Shown: positions 1-5,679 of the stretch, piece after piece
Numbering within the stretch: position 1 is the first letter of the stretch
Layout of the letters: every line of letters begins with the position of its first letter
From: an uncultured Neisseria sp.
Lineage (GTDB): Bacteria > Pseudomonadota > Gammaproteobacteria > Burkholderiales > Neisseriaceae
Length of the DNA stretch: 7,561 nucleotides
Assembly: GCA_927911515.1 (NCBI GenBank)
Contig: CAKMQH010000301.1
Span: 1 to 7,561 of the forward strand
Direction: 5' to 3'
The notes under the pieces: generated by a model
What the model was told of the DNA's origin: nothing
Database searches by the model: none
Seen by the model: only the letters and a program-made list of their open reading frames with translations
Position numbers and translations under genes: made by a program

Positions 1-456
1 GTCGATGGGTAACACTGCCGCGCCGTTTGCGCGGGCGGTTTCCATAAACAACGCGCCGGAAACTACCAGCGTCTCTTTGTTCGCCAGATAAATGGTTTTT
101 CCTTTTTGCGCCGCCGCCAGCGCGGAAGGCAGCCCCGCCGCACCGACGATGGCGCACATGACACCGCTGACTTCGTCGGCAGAGGCAACGTCAACCAATG
201 CCTGCGCGCCGTATAAAACCTGCGTCGCCGTGCCGTCGCATTTCAACAGAGCTTCAAGCCGGGCGGCGTGTTCGGCATCGGCAACAACGGCATATTCGGG
301 GTGGAACGTTTGACATTGAGCCGCCAGTTTCTCAACCTGCTTATGCCCCGCCAGCGCGAATACGCGGAATTTGTCGGGGTGGCGCGAAACAACGTCCAGC
401 GTGCTTTCGCCTATGCTGCCGGTACTGCCTAATATGGTCAGGACTTGTGGTGTCAT
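1..456 (-). CDS. dxr: 1-deoxy-D-xylulose 5-phosphate reductoisomerase, N-terminal part
   Basis: Dxr converts DXP to 2-C-methyl-D-erythritol 4-phosphate with NADPH and a divalent metal. It is the committed step of the MEP isoprenoid pathway in the cytosol. The 152 codons present are open without interruption, starting MTPQVLTILGSTGSIG; the GSTGSIG loop at residues 10-16 is the NADPH-binding motif of the family. Later LANKETLVVSG and the last visible residues LPID match the family. The final Asp appears to be the first metal ligand (Asp150 region of the E. coli enzyme), so the metal site and C-terminal domain lie outside the window. The full protein is normally about 390-400 residues. No strong Shine-Dalgarno precedes the ATG (AAAGAACACACC). 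It is the last visible gene of the frr-uppS-cdsA-dxr string but is set apart from cdsA by 230 bases that contain a Correia element and an uptake-sequence pair, so it may have its own promoter. Confidence 0.95.
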   Translation of the reverse strand, partial: MTPQVLTILGSTGSIGESTLDVVSRHPDKFRVFALAGHKQVEKLAAQCQTFHPEYAVVADAEHAARLEALLKCDGTATQVLYGAQALVDVASADEVSGVMCAIVGAAGLPSALAAAQKGKTIYLANKETLVVSGALFMETARANGAAVLPID

Positions 457-487
457 GGTGTGTTCTTTATGTACTGCTGCTTTCGGA

Positions 488-531
488 TTTCAGACGACCT
501 TTGGGCTTGGGGTCGAAAAGGTCGTCTGAAA
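488..531. repeat. Inverted pair of DNA uptake sequences (AG-muc dialect)
   Basis: Two 12-mers AGGTCGTCTGAA lie head to head (489-500 minus, 519-530 plus). With flanking A/T they form a perfect 15-bp stem (488-502 with 517-531) around a 14-base loop. Uptake sequences are the motif bound by the type IV pilus competence machinery, and inverted pairs often double as terminators in Neisseria. Neither side has a clear T tract after the stem (minus side continues TCCGAAAG), so termination here would be weak. The pair sits 31 bases before the dxr start codon, inside the probable dxr leader. Confidence 0.9.
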
Positions 532-573
532 ACGCTTATTCGATATTGTGTTTGATGTGTTCCAACGATTTTT

Positions 574-680
574 TATAGTGGATTAACTTTACACCAGTAC
601 GGCGTTGCCTCGCCTTGCCGTACTATCTGTACTGTCTGCGGCTTCGTTGCCTTGTCCTGATTTAAATTTAATCCACTATA
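574..680. mobile_element. Correia element (NEMIS/CREE), short 107-bp form
   Basis: The element begins TATAGTGGATTAACTTTA and ends TTTAAATTTAATCCACTATA, giving near-perfect terminal inverted repeats bounded by TA, the known target duplication. Internal text such as CAGTACGGCGTTGCCTCGCC and CTGTCTGCGGCTTCGT is typical of Correia repeats. The length fits the internally deleted class (about 104-108 bp, against about 150-156 for full elements), so the central segment with the IHF site is missing. It is a non-autonomous miniature element. Correia ends are known to be able to supply outward promoters, and transcribed copies can be cut by RNase III. This copy lies 6 bases after the cdsA stop and 117 bases before dxr, so either effect would act on dxr. 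Confidence 0.95.
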
Positions 681-686
681 ACCGCT

Positions 687-1481
687 TCAGAACAAGCTTT
701 CAAAGGCGGCATAAACGCTGATGACGGCAATCAGACTGTCCACGCGGTCAAACACGCCGCCGTGTCCGGGCAGCAGATTGCTGCTGTCTTTGATGCCCGC
801 CGCGCGCTTGAGCCAGCTTTCCAACAGGTCGCCACATACGCTGACAACGGTCAACACCAAACCGATTAACACGGTATTGAACCAGCCTGCGTCAAACGTG
901 AGCCAACCAGCCCACCACACCACAGTCATGTACACTGCCACGCAAATCGCGCCGCCGATTGCGCCTTCCCAGCTTTTGCCGGGGCTGACGGTCGGTGCGA
1001 TTTTGTGTTTGCCGAGCGCTTTGCCGCTGAAATACGCGAAAACATCGGCAACCCATACCAAACCCATCACGGCAAGCAGCGACAAGGCATAATCGGGATG
1101 CGGACGCAGGGACATGAGTGCGAACCAAAACGGCATAACCAAAAGCCAGCCGACGGTATAAGCCTGCCAACCGCCGTTCAATTTCCATTTGAATTTCAGC
1201 CACAAGGGCATGACGACCAGCCAAAACGCCAAAACGGCGTACCAGACGATATCCGGCAGCGTCCAACCGCCTGCGTAGGCAATCACGCCGAACACCAGCG
1301 TCGCAGCGAGATAATGATTGGTTTTCAGTTTCTCCAATCCGCTCATGCGAGAGTATTCCCACAGCGTAACCAGAGAAATCAACCCGCAAAATGCCGCCCA
1401 CAGCCATTGCGGCGCGTAAAACAGCATACCGAGCATCAACGGCAGCATCCACAGCGCCGTGATAATCCGTTGTTTCAACAT
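687..1481 (-). CDS. cdsA: Phosphatidate cytidylyltransferase (CDP-diglyceride synthase)
   Basis: CdsA makes CDP-diacylglycerol from phosphatidic acid and CTP in the inner membrane, the branch point for all phospholipids. The 264-residue protein is complete and of usual length. It is strongly hydrophobic, with about seven to eight membrane segments (for example 10-40, 58-72, 78-95, 108-122, 133-152, 172-192, 203-220). The family signature is intact near residues 222-248: SWLKR, then GIKDSSNLLPGHGGVFDR, then VD, including the KD and HGG-x-x-DR-x-D residues of the catalytic and metal site. The start is set by AAGGGG, which lies in the last codons of uppS, 7 bases before the ATG. The uppS stop is only 2 bases upstream (TAA AA ATG), so translation is probably coupled. 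The gene ends just before the Correia element. Confidence 0.97.
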   Translation of the reverse strand: MLKQRIITALWMLPLMLGMLFYAPQWLWAAFCGLISLVTLWEYSRMSGLEKLKTNHYLAATLVFGVIAYAGGWTLPDIVWYAVLAFWLVVMPLWLKFKWKLNGGWQAYTVGWLLVMPFWFALMSLRPHPDYALSLLAVMGLVWVADVFAYFSGKALGKHKIAPTVSPGKSWEGAIGGAICVAVYMTVVWWAGWLTFDAGWFNTVLIGLVLTVVSVCGDLLESWLKRAAGIKDSSNLLPGHGGVFDRVDSLIAVISVYAAFESLF

Positions 1482-1483
1482 TT

Positions 1484-2230
1484 TTAACCCCTTTGCTGCT
1501 CTACCGGCAGCTGTTCCGAAGTGCGCCCGAAACGTCGTTCGCGTTTTTGGAACGAGGCGACAGCATCGTCCAAGGCTTTGCTGTCAAAATCGGGCCACAG
1601 GGTATCGGTAAAATAAAGTTCGGCATACGCCATCTGCCAAAGCAGGAAATTGCTGATGCGCGTTTCACCGCCGGTGCGGATGAACAGATCCGGTTCCGGC
1701 GCATCGCCCAGCATCAAGTGTTTCGCCAGCGCGTCTTCCGTAATCTCGGATACGCCTTCGGCAATCAGTTTGTTTGCCGCCTGCAAAATATCCCAGCGGC
1801 CGCCGTAATCCGCGGCGATGCTCAGGGTCAGGCCTGTATTGTTTGCCGTCAAGGCTTCCGCTTCTTCTATCCCTTGCAAAATCTGCCGGTTGAAGCGTTC
1901 GCGGCTGCCCAACACATTCAGGCGCATATTGTTTTCGTGCAGACGGCGCACCTGCTTTTGCAAAGCTTGCAAAACAGCCCCATCAGAAACGACACTTCGT
2001 CTTCGGGGCGGCGCCAGTTTTCCGTCGAAAAGGCAAACACGGTCAGATATTGCACACCCAGTTTGGCGCAATGCTTCACCATATTTTCCAACGCGTCCAA
2101 GCCGCGTTTATGCCCCATCACGCGGGGAAGGAAACGCTTTTTTCGCCCAACGGCCGTTGCCGTCCATAATCACGGCGATATGCTTCGGAACCGAAGTATG
2201 TTCCAAAATGGTCTGCGTGCTGCTCTTCAT
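1484..2230 (-). pseudogene. uppS: Undecaprenyl diphosphate synthase, interrupted by two compensating frameshifts
   Basis: UppS adds eight isopentenyl units in cis to farnesyl diphosphate, giving the C55 carrier for peptidoglycan and surface polysaccharides. The start is ATG at 2230 after AAAGGCAG (MKSSTQTILEHT...). The MDGNGRW motif at residues 22-28 holds the catalytic Asp. The reading frame breaks after WAKK: one base too many next to an A6 run near 2137-2143. The original frame then stops at 2108-2110 after 40 codons. Residues RFLPRVMGHKRG through FSTENWRRPEDEV to FLMGLF continue in a second frame. At 1971-1974 one T is missing from a T run (TTTTG where TTTTTG would give FLQ), which restores the first frame: QALQKQVRRL to IRTGGETRISNFLLWQ and ERRFGRTSEQ. 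The gene spans 747 bases, exactly right for 248 residues. All family blocks are preserved and both indels abut homopolymers, so sequencing or assembly error is likely; otherwise it is a very recent lesion in an essential gene. Confidence 0.93.
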
Positions 2231-2245
2231 ATCTGCCTTTCGCAG

Positions 2246-2278
2246 CGCGGCGTTTCAAAGGTCGTCTGAAACGCCGCG
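2246..2278 (-). promoter_or_regulatory. Hairpin in the frr-uppS spacer containing one uptake sequence
   Basis: CGCGGCGTTTCA (2246-2257) pairs perfectly with TGAAACGCCGCG (2267-2278) around a 9-base loop. The stem borrows the TGAA end of a single uptake sequence AGGTCGTCTGAA (2259-2270). It lies in the 57-base gap between the frr stop and the uppS start, 15 bases before the uppS ATG and only a few bases before the uppS ribosome site AAAGGCAG. There is no T tract on either side, so it does not look like an ordinary terminator. It could act as an mRNA processing or stability element, or modulate uppS translation; that role is inference. Confidence 0.6.
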
Positions 2279-2287
2279 GACAAGGGT

Positions 2288-2845
2288 TTAAATCGCCATC
2301 AAATCTTCTTCTTTGGCAGCCAGCGTTTTATCGGCTTCGGCGATGTATTTGTCGGTCAGTTTTTGAACCGCCTCTTCGCCGCGACGTGCCTCGTCTTCGG
2401 AAATTTCTTTGTCTTTCAAGAGTTTTTTGATGTGGTCGTTTGCATCGCGGCGTACATTGCGGATGGACACGCGTCCTTCTTCCGCCTCGCTGCGTACAAC
2501 CTTGATCAAATCTTTACGGCGCTCTTCGGTCAGCATAGGCATCGGCACGCGGATCAAGTCGCCGACGGCTGCCGGGTTCAGACCCAAGTTTGAATCGCGG
2601 ATGGCTTTCTCGACTTTCGCCGCCATATTGCTTTCAAAAGGTTTCACGCCGATGGTGCGCGCGTCCAAAAGCGTCACGTTGGCAACTTGGCTGACCGGAA
2701 CCATGCTGCCCCAGTATTCGACTTCCACTTGGTCCAACAGACCGGTATGCGCACGTCCGGTACGCACTTTCGCCAAATTCTCTTTCAGCACTTCTACCGA
2801 GCGCTGCATTTTGCTTTCCGCTGTTTTTTGAATATCGTTAATCAT
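2288..2845 (-). CDS. frr: Ribosome recycling factor
   Basis: RRF works with EF-G to split the post-termination ribosome in the cytosol. The protein is 185 residues, the canonical length, starting MINDIQKTAESKMQRSVEVL. Characteristic blocks are present: LAKVRTGRAHTGLLD (about 25-39), VPVSQVANVTLLDARTIGV in the second domain, and the helical third-domain stretch LTEERRKDLIKVVRSEAEEG followed by RVSIRNVRRDAND. The Shine-Dalgarno is weak (GAAAG before CATAAAATG). It is the first gene of the frr-uppS-cdsA string and has its own promoter about 85 bases upstream. The pyrH gene that often precedes frr in bacteria is not adjacent here; the upstream neighbour is the ABC transporter operon, which ends in a terminator. 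Confidence 0.98.
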   Translation of the reverse strand: MINDIQKTAESKMQRSVEVLKENLAKVRTGRAHTGLLDQVEVEYWGSMVPVSQVANVTLLDARTIGVKPFESNMAAKVEKAIRDSNLGLNPAAVGDLIRVPMPMLTEERRKDLIKVVRSEAEEGRVSIRNVRRDANDHIKKLLKDKEISEDEARRGEEAVQKLTDKYIAEADKTLAAKEEDLMAI

Positions 2846-2929
2846 TTTATGCTTTCAAATAAGATACTGAATTTAAAACCTCGCCCGGACGCATGACCAT
2901 CCGAACGGCAATCAAGCTGTTAACTGCGC

Positions 2930-2958
2930 ATAGTACCGTCATTCGGCGATTCCGACAA
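2930..2958 (-). promoter_or_regulatory. Probable sigma-70 promoter for frr
   Basis: On the minus strand TTGTCG (2958-2953) and TACTAT (2935-2930) are separated by exactly 17 bases; each hexamer matches consensus at 4 of 6 positions. Transcription would begin near 2923, leaving a leader of about 78 bases before the frr ATG. No better candidate is visible between the upstream terminator and frr. Confidence 0.5.
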
Positions 2959-3076
2959 GGCAGGGGCGGTTTTGGGCTTTGTTTCTTAACTGATATTTAA
3001 ATGCTGTTGTACATGAGTTTGAGGCTGGAAAGCATGGGCCACCTCGAGATAGCCGAATTTATGTGCGTATAAATAA

Positions 3077-3120
3077 AAAGGTCGTCTGAAACCTTATCAA
3101 CCGGTTTTCAGACGACCTTT
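3077..3120 (-). terminator. Uptake-sequence-pair terminator of the ABC operon
   Basis: Uptake sequences at 3079-3090 (plus) and 3107-3118 (minus) form a perfect 15-bp stem (3077-3091 with 3106-3120) with a 14-base loop. On the minus strand the stem is followed by a T-rich run (ACCTTTTTATTTATA), so it fits a rho-independent terminator 67 bases after the permease stop. It insulates the frr promoter from the ABC operon. Confidence 0.85.
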
Positions 3121-3187
3121 ATCCTATTCTGCCACCCAACCTTTTCATGATGAAAGATAGGGGGCAAAACAGAAAAATACGCTCCTG

Positions 3188-4312
3188 TTACGATGCAATC
3201 ACGAACCAAAGACCTCGAAGAAGCAGGTATATCAATAATGCGATGGTGATGTTGTTGTATCGCCATTTCATTTGGTTGATGGAAAAAACCAGCAGTATGA
3301 GGAGAAAGAATTGTCCTATGTATACCCATACCAAGTCTGCTGACAACAATACGGCACAAATCAATCCCAAAGGCAAAAGAATCATCCAAGCAGGCAACGA
3401 AGCAATCGCCCACTTCGGTTTTCTATTACGTGCACGGACAAATTCTCCAATAGAAGAAAAGGTCGTCTGCTTCTGCGTAATCAAAGACAAAATACTCATG
3501 CCGCCATAAGCTACGGCGCAAATATACAGCAATTGCTTATAGTTGCTTACTAAACTGATCGAAGCTAAAGGCGTAAGAAGTCCAAGGACGATAAAAGTCA
3601 ATCGGGACGAGCGCAGGTGCAGGCGTTCTGCCATAGCCGCGCGGGCGGCAACGCTGCATAAGACAACAGAAATAATGGAAGCAATAATTGGGGATACTGT
3701 ATTGGATACACCTTCACTCAAGTATGAAAGATCTTCCGCGGCGGACAACATACCGGTTACGAACATGACCATGACAACAAACAGCAATAGGAGTTGCAAC
3801 AGAGATCCTTCCCATTGATTGTTGCCGCGTTTGAACTGTAAAGCATTGACCAATATCAGACAGGCAAGCACCCATGAATTAAGCGGCATGGTCACCCACA
3901 TAATGAAAAACTCATTACTTTTATGATCGGGATGAAGCATGGTCAACCCCATCAGTATCCAGCCGATAAGGAAAATAACCCAACCGGTCAAAGGTGCGAC
4001 AACAATCCTCGCCCAAGCCATCTGCCACGGAGACAAAGAAGACATACGCAACTGATCAAACGCATTGCTGGATACATCTTGGCGCAGACTGCGCTCAATC
4101 TGCAGATAAAGGGCAATACTTGAAATGAATGCGCCGAATGCACCGACTCCGGCAATATATTCCACCAAGTCCTCAGAATTTGCTTTAGCAAAGATAAACA
4201 GGCTGTAGAGTATGATGATGCCTGCAATCATGCCCCAGCTCATGTTGAGCCACATCAGCCTTTGGAATTCGGCGTTAACCCGGATTTTTGGGATATTCAA
4301 TTTATTGTCCAT
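3188..4312 (-). CDS. ABC-2-like transporter membrane subunit, substrate unknown
   Basis: This is a 374-residue integral membrane protein with about ten or eleven hydrophobic segments (roughly 24-42, 52-70, 103-122, 136-156, 170-190, 205-222, 237-255, 260-278, 303-322, 325-345, 356-372). Its partner is the ATPase encoded just upstream; together they should form an inner-membrane exporter. The amphipathic stretch FDQLRMSSLSPWQMAWARI (85-103), between the second and third segments, resembles the coupling region of ABC-2 permeases (LSPWQ before a helix). The start ATG overlaps the ATPase stop by 11 bases and has a good Shine-Dalgarno AGGAG (4324-4320) 7 bases upstream, inside the ATPase gene. No hallmark identifies the cargo. 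An identified gene name would be a guess, but membrane-subunit assignment from context is strong. The gene contains a near-match to the uptake sequence (AGGTCGTCTGCT near 3460). Confidence 0.85.
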   Translation of the reverse strand: MDNKLNIPKIRVNAEFQRLMWLNMSWGMIAGIIILYSLFIFAKANSEDLVEYIAGVGAFGAFISSIALYLQIERSLRQDVSSNAFDQLRMSSLSPWQMAWARIVVAPLTGWVIFLIGWILMGLTMLHPDHKSNEFFIMWVTMPLNSWVLACLILVNALQFKRGNNQWEGSLLQLLLLFVVMVMFVTGMLSAAEDLSYLSEGVSNTVSPIIASIISVVLCSVAARAAMAERLHLRSSRLTFIVLGLLTPLASISLVSNYKQLLYICAVAYGGMSILSLITQKQTTFSSIGEFVRARNRKPKWAIASLPAWMILLPLGLICAVLLSADLVWVYIGQFFLLILLVFSINQMKWRYNNITIALLIYLLLRGLWFVIAS

Positions 4313-5246
4313 CGGCTTGCTCCTGTTGCTCTTGTTTGTGGAGATTGAGGCTGTTCTGATAACTGTGCAGCAGCGATGCTTTAATGACGGAAGCTTCGCT
4401 CAAAGGCAGGTTTTGTTCAAACAGCTTGCGCAACAAGGCTGCACGCGCTTCTTCTCCCGCATCCAATATGACGGTAACGGCATGATTGCTCCATTCTGCC
4501 CTCTTCACCCCTTCCGTATTGCGGACGCTCTCGAATATGGCTTCATCCAAACCGACAAATTGCAGCGAAACAGTCTGATCTTCGTTAACATCATCATTAA
4601 CAGATTGAAATGCCTGAACACGTCCGCCTTTGATAACCAGCATATGTGAACAATATTCATCCAGCTCGGAAAGAATATGGCTCGATACCAAAATGCTCAT
4701 GCCTTCATCTTTGAGCTTCAGCAGCAACAAAGACAATTCATGTCGTGCCTCAGGGTCAAGACCGCTGGCAGGTTCATCCAAAAGCAAGAACTTAGGACGA
4801 TGGATGATGACTTGTCCGATACCGACACGCTGCTTCTGACCGCGGGAGAGGTCGCTGACTTTGGCATACAGTTTATGTTCCAAATTAAGCAGGCGAACGG
4901 TTTCCAGCAGCAAATCGGGAAGTCGCGCATCAGGAATACCGCGAGATTTGGCGGCATAAGTTAAGCACTGAATTACGCTCAAACCATCCGGCAATCCAAA
5001 AAAATCAGGCAAGTAGCCGAGTTTGGAAAAGCTGTCGCGCGGATTATCAAGAATAGGCAGACCGTCGAGCAAGACATCGCCGGATATCGGGATTTCCAAT
5101 CCTGCCATACAGCGCATCAAAGTGGATTTGCCGGCACCATTAGGTCCGATTAATCCGGTAATACTGCCCTGCGGAAGCTCAACCGAGACATCGTACAAGG
5201 CCTGCGTATTGCCGTAGTAAAAATCTAGATGTTGGACATTAATCAT
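4302..5246 (-). CDS. ABC transporter ATP-binding protein (CcmA/exporter type)
   Basis: This is the nucleotide-binding subunit of the exporter, cytoplasmic and bound to the downstream membrane protein. From the start chosen here (MINVQHLDFYYG, 314 residues) the motifs are Walker A GPNGAGKST (34-42), signature LSRGQ (133-137), Walker B LLLDEP (154-159) with catalytic Glu158, the D-loop SGLD (161-164) and H-loop His190 (VSSHILSELDEYC). The usual Q-loop Gln is not evident; the position reads GYLPDFFGLPDG, as in CcmA-like proteins that have GYLPE. About 100 extra C-terminal residues follow, also typical of that group. An in-frame ATG at 5279 would add 11 residues (MHPTTSYLINI) with no family resemblance and no better ribosome site. 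Neither start has a clear Shine-Dalgarno. The gene overlaps the permease gene by 11 bases, which implies one operon. Confidence 0.93.
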   Translation of the reverse strand: MINVQHLDFYYGNTQALYDVSVELPQGSITGLIGPNGAGKSTLMRCMAGLEIPISGDVLLDGLPILDNPRDSFSKLGYLPDFFGLPDGLSVIQCLTYAAKSRGIPDARLPDLLLETVRLLNLEHKLYAKVSDLSRGQKQRVGIGQVIIHRPKFLLLDEPASGLDPEARHELSLLLLKLKDEGMSILVSSHILSELDEYCSHMLVIKGGRVQAFQSVNDDVNEDQTVSLQFVGLDEAIFESVRNTEGVKRAEWSNHAVTVILDAGEEARAALLRKLFEQNLPLSEASVIKASLLHSYQNSLNLHKQEQQEQADGQ

Positions 5247-5250
5247 AATA

Positions 5251-5280
5251 TTTATAAGATATGAAGTGGTTGGATGCAAA
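5251..5280 (-). promoter_or_regulatory. Weak candidate promoter for the ABC operon
   Basis: TTTGCA (5280-5275) and TATAAA (5256-5251) are spaced by 18 bases on the minus strand. The -10-like box ends only 4 bases before the ATG at 5246, so transcription would start at or inside the start codon. This would mean leaderless translation or that the real promoter is further upstream. AT-rich sequence makes chance matches likely. Confidence 0.25.
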
Positions 5281-5343
5281 AATCGGAGGCGGCAACGCTA
5301 ACAACTTAACCTTCATCTCACGGATGAAATGCCAAAATAGCTT

Positions 5344-5355
5344 TTCAGACGACCT
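5344..5355 (-). repeat. Single DNA uptake sequence
   Basis: An exact AGGTCGTCTGAA on the minus strand, unpaired, upstream of the ABC operon. It marks the DNA for preferential uptake by the competence system of related strains. Confidence 0.9.
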
Positions 5356-5511
5356 CAATCATTTCTTGGCATTTAAGGATAAACATTCAGTCTCAGCCGC
5401 TCCGATCTTGAGCCTTCATATTATCAACAAAAAACTGTTTGACATACAAAAACTGCTTCTGCGGTCGCTTTAATAGAAGGACGGATAACTTCCCCCATAT
5501 CAGCGAACTTA

Positions 5512-5546
5512 AAAAAGCGGCAAGGACATCTTCCCAGCCGCTTTTT
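5512..5546. terminator. Bidirectional rho-independent terminator
   Basis: AAAAAGCGGC (5512-5521) pairs perfectly with GCCGCTTTTT (5537-5546) around a 15-base loop. Each strand therefore has a GC stem followed by a T run (six T on the minus strand). In the minus direction it lies about 134 bases after the peptidase stop and would end that transcript before the ABC operon. Confidence 0.85.
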
Positions 5547-5618
5547 GTCATCGGTTCATTATCACTCCAGTCTATAAATAGCATGTTGAACATCATCAAA
5601 CATCTAAAGATTTGCGTT

Positions 5619-5630
5619 TTCAGACGACCT
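5619..5630 (-). repeat. Single DNA uptake sequence
   Basis: An exact AGGTCGTCTGAA on the minus strand, 49 bases past the peptidase stop codon and between that gene and its terminator. Confidence 0.9.
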
Positions 5631-5679
5631 CACACACGCCTACTTATGACAACAACGGATGAATAATGGACCAATCCTA

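Larger units (their letters stand above)
5281..5679. other. Intergenic stretch without a convincing gene
   Basis: This 399-base gap between the peptidase and ABC genes holds two single uptake sequences, a strong terminator hairpin, and a small inverted repeat TTCATC-TCACG-GATGAA (5312-5328) just upstream of the ABC operon that could be an operator. A minus-strand open frame of 68 codons (5393-5599) runs straight through the terminator stem, has no visible ribosome site and matches nothing I recognise, so I treat it as chance. A second minus frame across about 5410-5550 also reads protein-like (FADMGEVIRPSIKA) and could be a gene remnant. Confidence 0.5.

Noticed and set aside
1493..2269. 258-codon plus-strand open frame opposite uppS
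   Set aside because: It is the antisense shadow of a GC-rich coding gene; the minus strand encodes clear UppS blocks in this span.
2981..3100. Minus-strand frame ending ...YLEVAHAFQPQTHVQQHLNIS between the ABC operon and frr
   Set aside because: It reads partly through the uptake-sequence terminator, starts after a stop inside the loop, has no start codon or ribosome site, and is only about 35 codons. It could be a gene tail left by rearrangement, but I cannot support that.
3455..3470. Uptake sequence inside the permease gene
   Set aside because: It reads AGGTCGTCTGCT and so departs from AGGTCGTCTGAA in the key final AA.
5312..5328. TTCATC-TCACG-GATGAA inverted repeat as a regulator operator
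   Set aside because: Only 6 bp per arm, a single copy, and no regulator gene nearby; it could be chance.
5393..5599. 68-codon minus-strand open frame as a small gene
   Set aside because: It has no visible ribosome site, no recognisable family, and the terminator stem lies inside it. I described the region as intergenic.
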